Source: Thioalbus denitrificans (GTDB taxonomy: Bacteria > Pseudomonadota > Gammaproteobacteria > DSM-26407). Taken from it: a stretch of 64,000 bases of DNA. How positions within the stretch are numbered: the first letter of the stretch is position 1; every line of letters begins with the position of its first letter. The translations under genes and the position numbers were made by a program. The notes beneath the pieces were generated by a model, which was not told where the DNA came from, searched no databases, and was given only the letters and a program-made list of their open reading frames with translations. Shown piece after piece: positions 17,515 through 25,447 of the stretch. The DNA is taken from positions 683,617 through 747,616 of the forward strand of contig NZ_QPJY01000002.1 in the NCBI RefSeq assembly GCF_003337735.1. The letters are read 5' to 3'.

Positions 17515-18453
17515 GTGAGGGTGACGGCACGCGCTTTGTTGAGCCGGGCAGGTGTTTTGCTGGTGTTTTGCTTGCTCGGTCTGCCGGGCACGGCAGCCGC
17601 CGATTCCCTCTGCAATCCATCACAGCTGCGTCAGATTCCCGTCCGTTCCGCGGCGGCGCTGCCCGCCGAGGGCTTCGTCCAGCGGGTGAAGGGGATGAAC
17701 GAGGCGGGGCGGGAGAAGGTCATCCGCTCCGAGCTGCTCGCGGGCAACCTCCCCCGTTTTCTCCGCCGGCTCACCCCGGTGACCCTGAACGGCAAGGGCG
17801 CCGACGGCCGGCCGGTGGAGGTGACGCTCTGCGTCCTGCCGGACTATCTCGCCATCGGCTCGGACCAGGACTTCCTGCGCATCCCCATGGGGCTGGAGAC
17901 GGCCCTGGTGGTTGCGGACCGGTTCGGCTTCGTGCTGCCCACCGCGAAGATTGTGGACGCCATCTACCGGCAGGCGGCGGTGAAGCTCCCGCCCCAGCCC
18001 CTCCCGCCGGGCAGCCGGATGCGCACCACCGCCTACTACCTGGATCATGAGCAGCGGGTCGAGGCGCAGATGCAGGAGCGGACCGCCGCCCCCGGGGCCC
18101 TCATCGCCGGCCACAAGAAGGACCTGGTCATCACCGAGCGGCTGCGGCGCATTCCGGGCCGGGTGGCCATCTACGGCTGGCACCGGACCAACGGCAAGCC
18201 GATCCAGCCCCTGAGCACGGTGCACGGGGCCCGCTACGCCGACTACAGCCATGGCGTGCGCCTGGTGAGCGACGTGGCCTACGTGGACGGCGAGCCGCGC
18301 CCCCTCGTCCGCCTGCTGGAGGACCCGCGGCTCGCCCCGGTGCTGAACGACGAGGGGCCGATTCCGGAACTCGACCGGTTGATCGCCGCCCTCGGCCCGG
18401 CCAAGGCCGAGCAGCTCGCCAGCCTGCCGGTGTCGACCAGCCAGCTGCGCTGA
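17515..18453 (+). CDS. Secreted protein of unknown function
   Basis: GTG 17515 or GTG 17521 opens a signal peptide (LLSRAGVLLVFCLLGLPGTAAA), giving a mature protein of about 283 residues. I do not recognise the family with certainty. Conserved-looking motifs are CVLPDYLAIGSDQDFLRIPM, a middle part with AGHKKDLVITERL, and YGWHRTNGKPIQPLSTVHG followed by YADYSHGVRLV, where clustered His, Asp and Ser residues look like an active or metal site. Two cysteines (CNP near the mature start and CVLPD) could pair. It stands alone between repeats, so neighbours give no clue. Confidence 0.75.
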   Translation: MRVTARALLSRAGVLLVFCLLGLPGTAAADSLCNPSQLRQIPVRSAAALPAEGFVQRVKGMNEAGREKVIRSELLAGNLPRFLRRLTPVTLNGKGADGRPVEVTLCVLPDYLAIGSDQDFLRIPMGLETALVVADRFGFVLPTAKIVDAIYRQAAVKLPPQPLPPGSRMRTTAYYLDHEQRVEAQMQERTAAPGALIAGHKKDLVITERLRRIPGRVAIYGWHRTNGKPIQPLSTVHGARYADYSHGVRLVSDVAYVDGEPRPLVRLLEDPRLAPVLNDEGPIPELDRLIAALGPAKAEQLASLPVSTSQLR

Positions 18454-18545
18454 TCCGCCGCATCACCCCCGCTTCTCCCCGCCCGCCCGGGCTGCTCCGG
18501 GCGGGTGGCGCTTCATTCGCTTCCCAGCCCCAATACTTCTTAATA

Positions 18546-18692
18546 TCTCTCGCCAAGACGCGAAGAACGCCAGGAAAACAAAGGATTGATGGTCTTGTAC
18601 CGCAGCGGCCCTCGCCCGGGACGATGCTCGACGCTCCATTCGTCAGGTCTTGATCATTATTAGCCTTGGCGTTCTTGGCAATCTTGGCGAGA
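18546..18692. repeat. Gene-free inverted repeat pair (CGCCAAG family)
   Basis: TCTCGCCAAGACGCGAAGAA from 18548 and its near complement CTTGGCGTTCTTGGC...CTTGGCGAGA (18665-18692) face each other across about 85 bp without a reading frame. The same arms form the inner pair around the broken GxxExxY gene at 47014-47307. Confidence 0.85.
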
Positions 18693-18703
18693 AAAAATCC
18701 CGG

Positions 18704-19717
18704 CTAGGGCGGCCCGATGCTCTTGCAGCAGCGGAATCCCAGGTGGTAGTTGGCGTGGCTGTGTTCATCCATGACCCGGCTGCCGTGCCAGTAGGGCGCG
18801 CGCCAGCGGCACCAGTCCTCGTGGGCCCGGTAGCTGTCGAAGATGAACCAGCTGCCCTTCATCTCCGTGTAGCCGAGCTCCCTGCTGCCGCGGCTCGCCA
18901 TCTGCGCCTCGTTCAGCGGCAGGTTCATGTGCTCCGCCGCATTGCCGTTGAGGTCGTAGACCCCGAGCGGGCTGCGGCACTCGGGAAAGGCGCCGGTCGG
19001 GTAGGTGTTGGACCCGCAGCGGTTCCAGCCGCCCCCGTCGCAGCCGGGACTCTTGCTGCTGCCCGCGGCGCAGATTCCCTTCCGGTAGGCGGGCCCGTAG
19101 CTCCAGCGCTTGTCCGCCCCATGGGCCCGGTTGTGGGCCGCGCGCATGCGGCTCACCGCCGCCTCCGGGCTCACCCCGCGGGCCAGGTCGAAGCGGTAGT
19201 CGGGCGGCTCCAGCGCCCCGTCGCAGGCGCCCTCCCACTCGTGGGCATCGCACAGGCGCTTGCCCACCGCGGCGCAGATCTCCTCCGCCTCCCGCGCCCG
19301 CACCCAGACCACGGGATAGGCGCAGGGGATGTCCGGAAACTCGAACTGGTCGATGCAGGCCCGCGCCTGTTCGGGTCGCTCGGTGCCGGGATCATAGAGG
19401 GGCGCCATGTACTTCGCCCCGCAGATGCGCTCGTACTCCGGGTTGGCGTAGTCGATGGACTGCGCCTCGAGCCGGGCCTGGCACTGCTCCTCCGTCTGCG
19501 GGTGCCGCGCCACGGCCGGATTGCCCTGCCCCACGAATCCCGAGCGCCCGAAGATGGCGCGCAGTTCCGTCATCTGCCCGTCGCTGAGACCGTGCACCGC
19601 CTGCAGCCGGGCGAAGAGACGCTCGTTCTGCTCGGCAAAGGTTTCGGCCCCGGCCGCGGTGAGCGCCAGGCAGGCCGGCAGGGCCGTCATCAGGATCCAG
19701 GCGTGGAATCGCTTCAT
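18704..19717 (-). CDS. Secreted formylglycine-generating-enzyme-like (FGE/SUMF1) protein
   Basis: ATG 19717 overlaps the upstream stop as ATGA. A signal peptide (ILMTALPACLALTAAG) is followed by a helical segment and, from about residue 85, an FGE-sulfatase domain: PVVWVRAREAEEICAAVGKRLC, HEWEGACDG, GVYDLNGNAAEHMNLPL, MKGSWFIFDSYRAHEDWCRW and the terminal HLGFRCCKS. Many members of this fold are not true FGEs. One cysteine sits where the active site lies (WCRW), but the catalytic Cys pair cannot be confirmed, and no sulfatase is in the window. It is the last gene of a five-gene operon whose other products handle lipid-linked sugars. Confidence 0.82.
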   Translation of the reverse strand: MKRFHAWILMTALPACLALTAAGAETFAEQNERLFARLQAVHGLSDGQMTELRAIFGRSGFVGQGNPAVARHPQTEEQCQARLEAQSIDYANPEYERICGAKYMAPLYDPGTERPEQARACIDQFEFPDIPCAYPVVWVRAREAEEICAAVGKRLCDAHEWEGACDGALEPPDYRFDLARGVSPEAAVSRMRAAHNRAHGADKRWSYGPAYRKGICAAGSSKSPGCDGGGWNRCGSNTYPTGAFPECRSPLGVYDLNGNAAEHMNLPLNEAQMASRGSRELGYTEMKGSWFIFDSYRAHEDWCRWRAPYWHGSRVMDEHSHANYHLGFRCCKSIGPP

Positions 19718-21537
19718 TGCGTCTGCTCCCGACGCACGAGGTAGAAGAAATCCCGGTTGTCCGGGAAGCCGAGGAAGCGTGGAATCAGCCGCCCGCCGAC
19801 GCTCTTGTCCACCTCGGTCATGTCGGTGATGAGGTGCATGACCTTCACCTCGCTGCCCTGGCGGGCATAGAGGGCGAGGTAGCTGTGCTCCAGGGCGTTC
19901 ATGTCCAGCAGCATGGCACCGCTGCAGCCGTAGGCCTGGAACACCCGCACCATCGCCGAGGGGGTGGCGCTGGAGAAGTAGCCGTAGACCAGGAACCGGC
20001 CGGCCGGGCTCTCCTGCAGGCAGGCGCCGGCGCGCAGGGTGCGCAGCTTGCCCTCCGCCGAGCCGGACCAGTTGCCCGCGCCCCAGCGGGTGACGAGGGC
20101 GCCGGGCACGGCGGCGCCCGATTCCGGGTCGGCCTCGATCAGCGGCACGCCGTTCTGGCGCGCGAGGCGGATGCGACCGAGCAGCCCGTTGTCCACCCCG
20201 GTCCAGGTCTTCAGCCCCACCTGCCCGTCGTCGAGCACATAGAGGGTGGCGAGACCCGGCTGGAGCTTGCTGAAGACGACGCCGTGCTCGATGAAGCCGT
20301 AGTGGCTGCCGTGGTTGCGCAGGGACAGCTCGCCGTAGCGGAAGGCGCTGTGGTCGCGCTTGAAGCCGCCGGTGAATGCGGCCACGGTGCGGCTGGCGAG
20401 CGCCGGGGCGACCATGCCGGTGGTCACCAGGGGTGCGGGGCCGCCCACGCCGTCCGGACCCGGCAGGCTCTCGTCGCGCTGCGCCGGCAGCGTGCGATCG
20501 GACCAGCCCAGCCGGGGGTGGTCGGTGCCGAGCTCGAACTCCAGCTCGAAGGCGTCGAGATCGAAGGCGACCAGGTAGTCGAGGGCGGCCGACTCCACGC
20601 TGTCCAGGTTGCTCACCCGCCGCCGGTGGCTGCCCAGGATCAGGGGATCGACCGCCCGCGGCTGCATGGCGCTCAGCCACACACCGGGAAGGTCACGGAC
20701 CGGATACCAGCAGCCGAGGGTCAGCGGGCCCCGCGGTGCAGCCACCTCGATGCCGAGGTGCTCGGGCACGACGCTGCGGCGGGCGTAGGCCTCGCCCATG
20801 GCTGCCTGGGGCGGCGCACCGCCAGGCACCGGCGGGCACTCCCCGTCCTCCGCGGGCACGCCCTGGACCAGGAAGGCGTCGCGATAGAACTCCTGGCGCA
20901 CGAAGCCGACGATCCGCTCGCCCCCCCAGACGTGGTCGCGCAGGAAGTCGGTCACGCTCTCCAGCCGGGTCCGGGCACCGCTGACCGGGTTGCGCAGGTA
21001 GAGCCGGTCGCCGCACAGCGGCGCGTAGGGCAGCGCGCTGCGCCGGGCCTCCGCCAGCGGGCCGCGCAGGTCGTCGGTCCACAGAACGCAGTCGCGGCTC
21101 TCGCCCGCCGTCGTGATGACCACCCCCCGGGCGGGCGCATCCGCCAGCCGGATCCGCTGCCGCCCCGGGTCCGGGTTCTCCAGGTGGAAGGCCAGCGGAG
21201 CGTCACCCCCGTCCCGGTCCAGCAGCAGCAGGAACCAGCTGTTGAGGCGGGGATTGAGATTGACGAGGGTGGCGCTGCCCGGCCGCCCGCCGGGCGCCCC
21301 GAACGGGCGGGTCTCGCTCTGGCGGAAGGGCTGCAGCTGGAGGATGCTCTTCGGGCCCGGCGCCGCGTACTCCCGGGCCTGATCCTCCGGCGTCGTGCCG
21401 GTCTCCGCGGCGCGGGCAACGGGTACCGCCAGGAGCGCGACCAGCAGGCAGGCCGCCACCGCCCCGCGGCGGGGCCGGCTCCGGCCGGGGCGGAGATGCT
21501 CCCCCCTATCCCGTTGGAGTGGAATCCGGTCGCTCAT
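19714..21537 (-). CDS. Secreted protein with a phosphodiester-glycosidase-like C-terminal domain
   Basis: ATG 21537 overlaps the UbiA-fusion stop as ATGA; the stop in turn overlaps the FGE-like gene. The 607-residue product has a signal peptide or anchor (GAVAACLLVALLAVPVARAA). The N-terminal 300 residues are unfamiliar (SWFLLLLDRDGGDAPLAFHL, RGVVITTAGESRDCVLWTDD). Residues from about 370 onward show VAAFTGGFKRDHSAF, LYVLDDGQVGLKTW and SGAMLLDMNALEHSYLALY, a layout like the NAGPA/phosphodiester glycosidase fold, whose usual GGFF and LDGGGS motifs are altered here. Function is therefore tentative: cleavage or modification of a glycan linked through a phosphodiester, acting outside the cytoplasm. 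Confidence 0.7.
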   Translation of the reverse strand: MSDRIPLQRDRGEHLRPGRSRPRRGAVAACLLVALLAVPVARAAETGTTPEDQAREYAAPGPKSILQLQPFRQSETRPFGAPGGRPGSATLVNLNPRLNSWFLLLLDRDGGDAPLAFHLENPDPGRQRIRLADAPARGVVITTAGESRDCVLWTDDLRGPLAEARRSALPYAPLCGDRLYLRNPVSGARTRLESVTDFLRDHVWGGERIVGFVRQEFYRDAFLVQGVPAEDGECPPVPGGAPPQAAMGEAYARRSVVPEHLGIEVAAPRGPLTLGCWYPVRDLPGVWLSAMQPRAVDPLILGSHRRRVSNLDSVESAALDYLVAFDLDAFELEFELGTDHPRLGWSDRTLPAQRDESLPGPDGVGGPAPLVTTGMVAPALASRTVAAFTGGFKRDHSAFRYGELSLRNHGSHYGFIEHGVVFSKLQPGLATLYVLDDGQVGLKTWTGVDNGLLGRIRLARQNGVPLIEADPESGAAVPGALVTRWGAGNWSGSAEGKLRTLRAGACLQESPAGRFLVYGYFSSATPSAMVRVFQAYGCSGAMLLDMNALEHSYLALYARQGSEVKVMHLITDMTEVDKSVGGRLIPRFLGFPDNRDFFYLVRREQTQ

Positions 21538-23018
21538 ATGGCCAGCACCAGCAGCAGCAGCATCAGGAGCACGAGGACCCGGCTCAGGCGATCCCGGCCC
21601 GCGAAGATGAGGGGATCGTCGTGCATCCGGCGGCGGTGGGCCTGCAGCCACATGTGGCTGACCCAGTAGAGGAGCAGGACGCAGACCAGCCAGATGAGCT
21701 CGTAGTGCCGATAGAGGCTGTGGGCGAGATCGCTGGTGATGTAGAGGGCGAGCACCAGCACCGACAGGTAGCCGCTCGCCACCCCCAGGGCGGCGATGAG
21801 TTCGCTGTCCTCCAGCAGGTAGCCCCGCGCGTGGGCCCGCCGGCCCTCCACGGCGCGCATGGCCATCAGCTCCGCGTAGCGCTTCACCAGCGCCAGGCTG
21901 AAGAAGATGAAGACGCAGAAGGCCAGCAGCCAGGGCGATGGCGGGATGCCGGCCGCCACCGCGCCGGCCAGGACCCGCAGGGTATAGCCGGCCGCCAGGA
22001 TCAGCACATCGAGGATGGCCACATCCTTGAGCCCCAGTGAATAGGCCAGGGTCAGGGTGATGTAGAGCCCGAGCACCGCCAGGAACAGCGGCGGCAGCCA
22101 TAGCCCGATCAGGACGGCGCCGGCCAGCAGCAGGGGTATCAGCGCCAGGGCGTGGCCGAGGGGCAGGCGCCCGGAGGCCAGGGGCCGCTCCCGCTTGTGG
22201 GGGTGGTGGCGATCGGCCGGCAGGTCGAGCAGGTCGTTGAAGAGGTAGACCGCGGAGGCGCACAGGGTGAAGGCGGCGAAGGCCAGCAGCACCAGCCCCA
22301 GGAGATGGCCGTCATAGAACTTGTGGGAGGCGGCCAGGGGGGCGAGGATCAGGAGGTTCTTAAGCCAGTGGTGGGGGCGCAGGGCCTGCAGGTAGGCGCG
22401 CGGATGGTGGACACCGTCCTCGAATATCCGCTCGATGGGCGTGGTGCGGGCGGCGGCGGCGGCCAGGCCGGGCACGGGCCGGACCAGCAGGGCGCGGCGG
22501 GCGGAACGCCACACCGGCAGGTCCCGGTAGCTGTTGCCCGCGTAGTCGAACCCGCGCTCGCCGTAGAGCGCCACCAGCTTCTCCCGCTTGTTCCCGCCGC
22601 TGAGGTTGGTGTGGCCGTCGCTGGCGAGGACCTCGGTGAATATGTCGATTTCCGCGGCCACCGCCCGCGCCACCCGCTCGTCCGCCCCGGTGGCCAGTAC
22701 CAGGGGGCGCCCCCCCTCCCGCTGCGCCTCGAGCAGGGCGATGAGGCCGGGGTGGTACGGCAGGGTATGGGCATCGGGCAGAACCACCTTCGCCAACTGC
22801 TGCTTGAAGTGCGCCCGCCCCCGGGCGAGCCACAGTGGCAATTGCAGGATGCGTGCGGGATGTTGCCGGGCCAGCATGAAGACCGACTCCAGCAGCAGGT
22901 TGGTACGCACCAGCGTACCATCCAGATCCACCACGAGCGGCACCGCCTGTGCACCCGGGTCATGGCTGTCTGGAACGTGTCCGGTTTCCACCCGCCCTGC
23001 TCCTGTCCATGTGGTCAC
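21534..23018 (-). CDS. HAD phosphatase - UbiA prenyltransferase fusion
   Basis: This 494-residue protein starts at GTG 23018. Residues 1-200 are a HAD-like domain with the VVDLDGTLV nucleophile motif, LATGADERVA and GNSYRDLPVW. The rest is a polytopic UbiA domain with the diagnostic aspartates NDLLDLPADRHHPHK and the second motif DVLILAAGYTLRVLAGA. The UbiA part resembles decaprenyl-phosphate phosphoribosyltransferase, which moves phosphoribose from PRPP to polyprenyl phosphate; a fused HAD domain would supply the following dephosphorylation. That assignment is inferred from motif likeness and the adjacent epimerase and SMR transporter. It acts at the inner membrane. Confidence 0.85.
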   Translation of the reverse strand: MTTWTGAGRVETGHVPDSHDPGAQAVPLVVDLDGTLVRTNLLLESVFMLARQHPARILQLPLWLARGRAHFKQQLAKVVLPDAHTLPYHPGLIALLEAQREGGRPLVLATGADERVARAVAAEIDIFTEVLASDGHTNLSGGNKREKLVALYGERGFDYAGNSYRDLPVWRSARRALLVRPVPGLAAAAARTTPIERIFEDGVHHPRAYLQALRPHHWLKNLLILAPLAASHKFYDGHLLGLVLLAFAAFTLCASAVYLFNDLLDLPADRHHPHKRERPLASGRLPLGHALALIPLLLAGAVLIGLWLPPLFLAVLGLYITLTLAYSLGLKDVAILDVLILAAGYTLRVLAGAVAAGIPPSPWLLAFCVFIFFSLALVKRYAELMAMRAVEGRRAHARGYLLEDSELIAALGVASGYLSVLVLALYITSDLAHSLYRHYELIWLVCVLLLYWVSHMWLQAHRRRMHDDPLIFAGRDRLSRVLVLLMLLLLVLAI

Positions 23019-23022
23019 AGCG

Positions 23023-24075
23023 TCAGAACAAGTGCTTCACCAATCCGAGGATGCCCTGTTTCCACGGTACCCGGTGGGAAATGCCGGTGGTTCCGCGGTA
23101 CTCGTCCCGGTGGGCCAGGTACCACTCGTAGTTGCGGATCAGGGCGTCCCGGTTGGAGTACTGCGGCCGGAACCCGAGCCGGCTCTCGATGCGTTCGATG
23201 GAGACGAAGCTGTCCTCGGCGGCCGTTTCGTAGACCCACCGGTAGAGGGGCGAGAGATGCAGGCGCTCGAGCAGCTTCAGGGTCCAGATCACCGGCCGGG
23301 CGGGAAACCCGATGATTTTCCTGCCGAAGCCCGCCCGGTCGAGGACCGCCTGGAAGTTCTCGCGCATGGTCCCGAACTCCCGCGCCCCCACGTTGAAGGT
23401 GTCGTTGACCCTGTCCTCGTCGTCGGCGGTGGCGCAGAGCTCGATGGCCGTGCACAGGTCCTCCACGTCGAGCAGCTGGTAGCGGTTGTTTCCGGAACCG
23501 AGCACCGGGAAGTTCCGCCCCTCGGCGGCCCAGCCGTAGAGCAGCGCGAAGACACCCAGCCGCTCCGGGCCGACGAAGGTCTTGGGCCGGAGCACGGGAA
23601 CGCACAACCCCCGGCCGCGGTATTCCCGGCACAGGGCCTCGGCCCGGATCTTCGCCTCGCCGTAGGGACCGACCCCCTCGATGCGGTCGTCCTCGCGCAA
23701 CGGGTGGTGGTCGGGGATGCCGTAGACGGCCGTGGAGGAGATGTAGATGAAGCGGGACACGCCGAAATCGAGCGCGCTCTCCAGCAGGATGCGGGTGCCG
23801 TCCACCTCGGTGGAGAGGATGTTGTCCTCGCTGTCCAGCGGCAGGGCCGCGGCGCAGTGCACCACCAGGTCCACCCCCGCCATGGCCTGCTCCACCGTCT
23901 CGCGATCGCGGATATCGCCCTGGACCACCTCCACCGCGTCGCGCTCGGGGTAGTCGAAGGGGGCGATGTCGAGGGAGCGCACCCGCTGCCCGTGGGCCAG
24001 CAGGTGGCGGCAGAGATTGATGCCCAGGAAGCCCGCGCCGCCGGTGACCAGATAGAGGGAAGAGGTCATGGACAT
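23023..24075 (-). CDS. NAD-dependent sugar epimerase/dehydratase
   Basis: A 350-residue extended short-chain dehydrogenase. The N-terminal VTGGAGFLG binds NAD, DIRDRETVEQAMAGVDLVVHCAA follows, and the catalytic triad is visible as the serine of ISSTAVYG and the YGEAK tyrosine/lysine pair, with RPKTFVGPERLG and YQLLDVEDLC after it. The ATG at 24075 overlaps the stop of the SMR gene (TAATG). Its substrate is probably a nucleotide- or lipid-linked sugar, by analogy with GalE/WcaG proteins and the neighbouring UbiA fusion; the exact sugar cannot be read from sequence. Confidence 0.9.
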   Translation of the reverse strand: MSMTSSLYLVTGGAGFLGINLCRHLLAHGQRVRSLDIAPFDYPERDAVEVVQGDIRDRETVEQAMAGVDLVVHCAAALPLDSEDNILSTEVDGTRILLESALDFGVSRFIYISSTAVYGIPDHHPLREDDRIEGVGPYGEAKIRAEALCREYRGRGLCVPVLRPKTFVGPERLGVFALLYGWAAEGRNFPVLGSGNNRYQLLDVEDLCTAIELCATADDEDRVNDTFNVGAREFGTMRENFQAVLDRAGFGRKIIGFPARPVIWTLKLLERLHLSPLYRWVYETAAEDSFVSIERIESRLGFRPQYSNRDALIRNYEWYLAHRDEYRGTTGISHRVPWKQGILGLVKHLF

Positions 24076-24428
24076 TACCTGTGGGTGACGAGTGTCATGC
24101 CGAGGACGAGCAGCACCAGGCCCGTCACCTGGGTTGCCGACACCGGCTCCCGCAGCAGGAGGATGGACACGGTCACCACGATGAAGAGGCTGCCCCCCAT
24201 CATCACCGGGTAGGCGACGGAGAGGTTCAGTCGGCTGAGCGCGGCGGCGTAGAACACAACGTTCAGGGCGAACAGGGCCAGCCCCGCCAGCAGCTGGTAG
24301 TTGACCAGCAGACGACCGGCGAATCCCGGCTCGCCGAGCGCGCCCAGGCGCCCCGCGCCAAGCTTCAACAGGATGTTGGCGACGGCGTTGAAGGTGAGCG
24401 CGACTGTGAGCAGCAGGTATCCCATCAC
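24075..24428 (-). CDS. Small EamA/SMR-family membrane transporter
   Basis: This 117-residue protein has four hydrophobic segments in the small-multidrug-resistance arrangement: LLLTVALTFNAVANILLKLGAG, LLAGLALFALNVVFYAAALSRL, a conserved AYPVMMGGSLFIVV segment and VTGLVLLVLGMTLV. Members near glycolipid genes (ArnE/ArnF-like) flip polyprenyl-linked sugars. As the first gene of the five-gene operon it would export the lipid-linked sugar made by the epimerase and UbiA products. Drug efflux is the alternative but fits the context less well. Confidence 0.82.
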   Translation of the reverse strand: MMGYLLLTVALTFNAVANILLKLGAGRLGALGEPGFAGRLLVNYQLLAGLALFALNVVFYAAALSRLNLSVAYPVMMGGSLFIVVTVSILLLREPVSATQVTGLVLLVLGMTLVTHR

Positions 24429-24759
24429 ACCCTTGTCCCTGTCAGCGAAACGGCACGATGGCCAGCCGGCGAAACCGGCCGGAAGGCCTACAGGAAAGTA
24501 TAGGTGGTGGCCGATTGGCTGCAGCCAACCGGGTTTCAGTCATCCGGCCACCCGCACTATGTTTGATTGAGTATGGACAGGATTTACGGGATTTCTCAGG
24601 ATTGACAGGATGTTTCCCTCAGGGTTGAGGGGCTGCGGGTATATGCGGGTTCGGGGTTCTGGCCGGTAGCCCCATCGCCCGGGGCGGGTCTCCCACAGGC
24701 TTCGGTCGGGCTGCAATGACCCTTCACCCTTCACCCTTATCCATCATCCATTACCCCCA
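24429..24759. repeat. Intergenic repeats between operon and hypothetical gene
   Basis: The gap carries TATGGACAGGATTTACGGGA at 24571-24590 followed by AGGATTGACAGGATG, a truncated GCCCCATCGCCCGGGGCGGG element at 24669-24715 and an imperfect CCCTTCA tandem (24719-24740). The promoter of the five-gene operon should lie within 24430-24560. No gene is seen. Confidence 0.7.
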
Positions 24760-25299
24760 TCAAACCAGCCGCGCGTTGATCACCTCCACCGTCCCCACGC
24801 CGGTTCCCAGCATGCGCAGGGTCTGGCGGACGGCGAGACGGTCCATGTTTTCCGCTTCGGGGTCGCGGTGGATCATGCTCACCCGCAACTCGATGCGCAG
24901 GGTGTCGGGGGTGTAGTGGCGGGTCAGGTTGTCCAGGGCGTTGGGCTGGCTGGGACGGATGGTGGGCATGCTGAAGGCCTGCGGGGTGACGGCCTCCACG
25001 GCCACGGTGGAGAAGACGCTGCGCAGGCGGCGGGTGATCTCGCTGCGGGCGTACTGGGCGGAAAACCAGGCGATGTCGTCGGCGGCCTGGATGAGTTCCG
25101 GGTCGATGCCCCCCTGGCGGCGGAAGAAGTCGAGTGGCGGGTAGTAGCCCAGGCGGTTGGTGCGGGTGTACTCGTCCACCTGGCGGGCCAGCTCGCCTCC
25201 CACCACTTCGGGCGAGGCGGCCAGGTGCTGGGCGTAGACCGCGGTGGGCACCGTCAGCTGCAGGACGAGGGAGACCCGGGCAATGTGAATCTGCGACAT
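24760..25299 (-). CDS. Conserved hypothetical protein
   Basis: The 179-residue product begins MSQIHIARVSLVLQLTV and lacks a clear signal peptide, cysteine cluster or known catalytic motif. Readable blocks are RLGYYPPLDFFRRQGGIDPELI, AQYARSEITRRLRSVFSTVAVEAVTP and LRIELRVSMIHRDPE. The high-G+C codon pattern and long frame support coding, but I cannot name a family. Its 5' end abuts the repeat at 25308-25447, and no strong ribosome binding site is visible. Confidence 0.6.
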   Translation of the reverse strand: MSQIHIARVSLVLQLTVPTAVYAQHLAASPEVVGGELARQVDEYTRTNRLGYYPPLDFFRRQGGIDPELIQAADDIAWFSAQYARSEITRRLRSVFSTVAVEAVTPQAFSMPTIRPSQPNALDNLTRHYTPDTLRIELRVSMIHRDPEAENMDRLAVRQTLRMLGTGVGTVEVINARLV

Positions 25300-25307
25300 G
25301 GTCTAGT

Positions 25308-25447
25308 GTACTGCGCCACTGCGCAGGCGGCACAGCGACCCATAGGTGGACGATCGTTCGTCAAACAGACCCACTCTGCGCCTCAGAATCAGCTCCATCT
25401 GTTCCCGCTCTTCCACTCGGCTCGCTACGATCGCTCAAGTCCGACAG
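25308..25447. repeat. Diverged copy of the 152-bp element at 35520-35671
   Basis: The order of words matches the element at 35520-35671: ACTGCGCC, GACAGCGGCCCAT or its variant, AGACCCACT, GCGCCTCA and the nearly exact CCACTCGGCTCGCTACGATC followed by GCTCAAGTCCGACAGGC. The left terminal arm found at 35520 is not recognisable here. The right end supplies the last codons and stop of the upstream gene at 25425. Confidence 0.8.

Noticed and set aside
19718-20680. N-terminal extension of the FGE-like protein to 658 residues
   Set aside because: The extra part lies out of frame over the secreted glycosidase-like gene; ATG 19717 with a signal peptide and an ATGA overlap is the convincing start.
21538-22263. 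Extension of the glycosidase-like protein to 849 residues
   Set aside because: The extra residues are an out-of-frame reading of the UbiA domain; ATG 21537 begins a proper signal peptide and overlaps the UbiA stop.
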